A stretch of DNA of 6,633 nt from an uncultured Clostridia bacterium (lineage in GTDB: Bacteria > Bacillota > Clostridia > TANB77 > CAG-508), in contig CAKOVP010000046.1 of assembly GCA_934122035.1 (NCBI GenBank), forward strand, positions 1 through 6,633. The letters are read 5' to 3'. The notes below the pieces were generated by a model. That model had not been told where the DNA came from and searched no databases. It saw nothing but the letters and a program-made list of their open reading frames with translations. The position numbers and the translations under genes are program-made. The first letter of the stretch is position 1. Each line of letters starts with the position of its first letter. Below, piece after piece: positions 5,321 to 6,633 of this stretch.

Positions 5321-5344
5321 AAAAAATTTGCATATTAATTTTTT
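5321..5344. terminator. AT-only inverted repeat after the HAD gene (weak terminator candidate)
   Basis: AAAAAATT (5321-5328) and AATTTTTT (5337-5344) are exact inverted copies around an 8-nt loop. The minus-strand version would end in a U-run, 6 nt past the HAD stop codon. With no G-C pairs in the stem, termination would be inefficient at best, so some read-through from the HAD gene into the antitoxin-toxin genes is likely. Confidence 0.3.
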
Positions 5345-5349
5345 TATTT

Positions 5350-5850
5350 TTATACGATTGCAGAAGATATATGAAATACCGAAGCTTTATCTCCTAGCAT
5401 TTTTTGTGCTTCTTTTAATACTTTATGATCATCATCTAATAATACTGCATAATCATATTTTTCTAGTTTTTCTTTCATTTTTTCGGCTTTTATTCTATCT
5501 CTATTTTCTTTGTTATATTCTCCTATTTCTTTTGTAATTATAATCCAATTTTCTGGTTTTACAAAGTTTACATATTTTTCTAGCCATATTTCCTTCTCTT
5601 CTGTAATTTTTTTATCTCTTGATAATGTTAGAATGTATATGTCTACATTTGGGATATTGTTAATTTCTTCTAGTATATTGATAACATAATTAAGTGGCTC
5701 TGCTGTTTTATAATCTTCTGCCATTTTTCTTGCAACATCTGCTTCTTGGTATACACCATATACTGTTATCGTTCCATCCATATCTACAAACATTGCTACT
5801 TTCTTATTTTTACTTGCTATTGTTTTGATTTTTTCTAAGAATTTACTCAT
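5350..5850 (-). CDS. Small HAD-superfamily hydrolase (probable phosphatase)
   Basis: The 166-residue product carries the HAD signature FVDMDGT (21-27), with nucleophile D23 and acid/base D25. A motif II segment ILTLS (73-77, S77) follows, lysines downstream (K80/K81 or K86) could supply motif III, and LLDDDH (137-142) supplies the motif IV acidic residues. HAD enzymes with this DxDGT pattern are usually cytoplasmic Mg2+-dependent phosphatases. The short insert between motifs I and II (about 28-70) is a small helical cap; the substrate cannot be told, with small phosphometabolites or nucleotides likely. The start at 5848-5850 has AAAAGGA about 12 nt upstream, an unusually long spacing shared with the 69-residue gene. 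A good promoter lies at 5913-5941. It sits 171 nt after the APH-type kinase gene and 177 nt before the antitoxin-toxin genes. Confidence 0.88.
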   Translation of the reverse strand: MSKFLEKIKTIASKNKKVAMFVDMDGTITVYGVYQEADVARKMAEDYKTAEPLNYVINILEEINNIPNVDIYILTLSRDKKITEEKEIWLEKYVNFVKPENWIIITKEIGEYNKENRDRIKAEKMKEKLEKYDYAVLLDDDHKVLKEAQKMLGDKASVFHISSAIV

Positions 5851-5912
5851 AACTAATTACATTCCTTTTCTAGGCACATTTTTTATATCGGCCTTTATAT
5901 TTTACATACTCT

Positions 5913-5941
5913 ATTTTAGCCTAAAAAAGTCAAAAAATCAA
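5913..5941 (-). promoter_or_regulatory. Sigma-A promoter of the HAD gene
   Basis: On the minus strand TTGATT (5936-5941), a 17-bp T-rich spacer and TAAAAT (5913-5918) make a good promoter, with a start near 5906 and a leader of about 55 nt. An alternative TTGACT lies within the spacer but has no good -10 partner. Confidence 0.65.
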
Positions 5942-6021
5942 TCTTTTTATCGAAATGAATACGTGCTTTTGTGGTAGAAATAATGTTGAAATTTAAATAT
6001 GAAAATTTTAATATTGTCCTT

Positions 6022-6633
6022 TTATTCAAAATCTACTATGTTTATCCAGTTGTTTAAAAATTCTTGTTCTTCTGGCTTGTTATATGTTTTTCTAACTGCT
6101 GCAACTATTGGAATCCATCTTTGAATTTCTTTTTTATCAGTTCCAGTTTTTTCACAATATAGATCAACATACTTTTCTGCAAGTTCTGTTTTTCCAGTCA
6201 TTGAAAAGATTAAGAATGTATTTGCTACATCTCCTGAAGCATTTCCAACTGTTGCGTGTGACCAGTCGATTATGGCATAGTCACCGTTTTCCTTTATTAT
6301 TATATTACTTGGAATAAAATCCCCGTGACAAAGTTTGTTATGATTCTTCATTCCTTCTAGTCTTTGTAGCAACTCATATTTTGTCGTATCATCTATGTTT
6401 GTAGCATCTGTTATTTTTCTTCTATACTTGTCTTTTGTTCTGTTTAATAGTGGAACTCTTTTAGATAGTACTTCCATCTGAACATTTACAAAAAATTCTA
6501 AATATTCTTCCTCTTTTTCAGGATGTTCTTTCATTAAAACATCTAGTGGAGTTCCTTCTACATATTCTGTAATTAGAGCCCATCTCTCGTTTATTTTTGT
6601 AACTTCTTGTAATCTAGATATTTTTAAATCTGT
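6022..6633 (-). CDS. APH/choline-kinase-fold phosphotransferase, C-terminal part (start beyond right edge)
   Basis: The frame stays open from the right edge (33 more codons lie above the internal ATG at 6532-6534), so this is a 5'-truncated gene; 203 codons are visible. Upstream of that ATG the frame reads RWALITEYVEGTPLDVL, the usual hinge segment between the two kinase lobes. The catalytic loop CHGDFIPSN (102-110 of the fragment, D105 and N110) and the metal-binding DWS (123-125, D123) give the family signature HGDxxxxN...D[WF]. Members transfer phosphate from ATP to aminoglycosides, choline, homoserine, fructosamine or other small substrates; nothing here singles out the substrate, and antibiotic resistance should not be assumed. 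It has no clear terminator after the stop. Confidence 0.9.
   Translation of the reverse strand, partial: TDLKISRLQEVTKINERWALITEYVEGTPLDVLMKEHPEKEEEYLEFFVNVQMEVLSKRVPLLNRTKDKYRRKITDATNIDDTTKYELLQRLEGMKNHNKLCHGDFIPSNIIIKENGDYAIIDWSHATVGNASGDVANTFLIFSMTGKTELAEKYVDLYCEKTGTDKKEIQRWIPIVAAVRKTYNKPEEQEFLNNWINIVDFE

Noticed and set aside
1..6633. CRISPR array, insertion sequence or phage genes
   Set aside because: No regularly spaced repeats, transposase or integrase motifs, or terminal inverted repeats with target duplication were seen on either strand.
6022..6633. Calling the APH-fold fragment an aminoglycoside-resistance gene
   Set aside because: The HGDxxxxN and DWS motifs are shared by many metabolic kinases of the fold, and the N-terminal lobe is missing from the window.

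Overview
The window is strongly AT-rich. It has Gram-positive style Shine-Dalgarno sites (AGGAGG, AAAGGA), sigma-A-type promoters with near-consensus boxes, a tRNA gene with an encoded CCA end, and a LexA site of the GAAC-N4-GTTY type. Together these point to a low-GC Bacillota, most likely of class Clostridia. No tools were available, so family calls rest on motifs and remembered homologues.

Layout, left to right. Positions 1-116 hold the start of a lysyl-tRNA synthetase gene (lysS, minus strand). It has its own consensus promoter and a short leader containing a terminator-like hairpin. Positions 342-1157 hold dinD (minus strand), whose promoter carries a probable LexA/SOS box inside the spacer; a 28-bp perfect palindrome lies inside the gene. 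A tRNA-Leu(UAG) gene is divergent from dinD at 1342-1425 (plus strand) and has its own promoter and terminator. Positions 1457-1562 hold three back-to-back hairpins separating the tRNA from a minus-strand gene string.

From the right edge the minus-strand string reads in transcription order: a truncated APH-type phosphotransferase (6022-6633), a small HAD-family phosphatase (5350-5850) with its own promoter, a 69-residue helical protein (4963-5172), a zeta-toxin-like P-loop kinase (4041-4937), a membrane-anchored NodB-type polysaccharide deacetylase (3076-3987), and two uncharacterised proteins of 338 and 127 residues (1968-2984 and 1570-1953). A strong minus-strand terminator at 1528-1562 ends the string.

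The most interesting unit is 4041-5172. A zeta-type kinase, whose characterised relatives phosphorylate UDP-N-acetylglucosamine and block wall synthesis, sits 25 nt downstream of a small all-helical gene in the usual antitoxin position. The small protein does not obviously resemble classical epsilon or PezA, so it may be a less described antitoxin type. The deacetylase directly after the toxin would also act on wall GlcNAc or MurNAc residues, which hints at a cell-envelope theme but is only inference. The dinD/SOS arrangement is well supported and gives a clear regulatory prediction.
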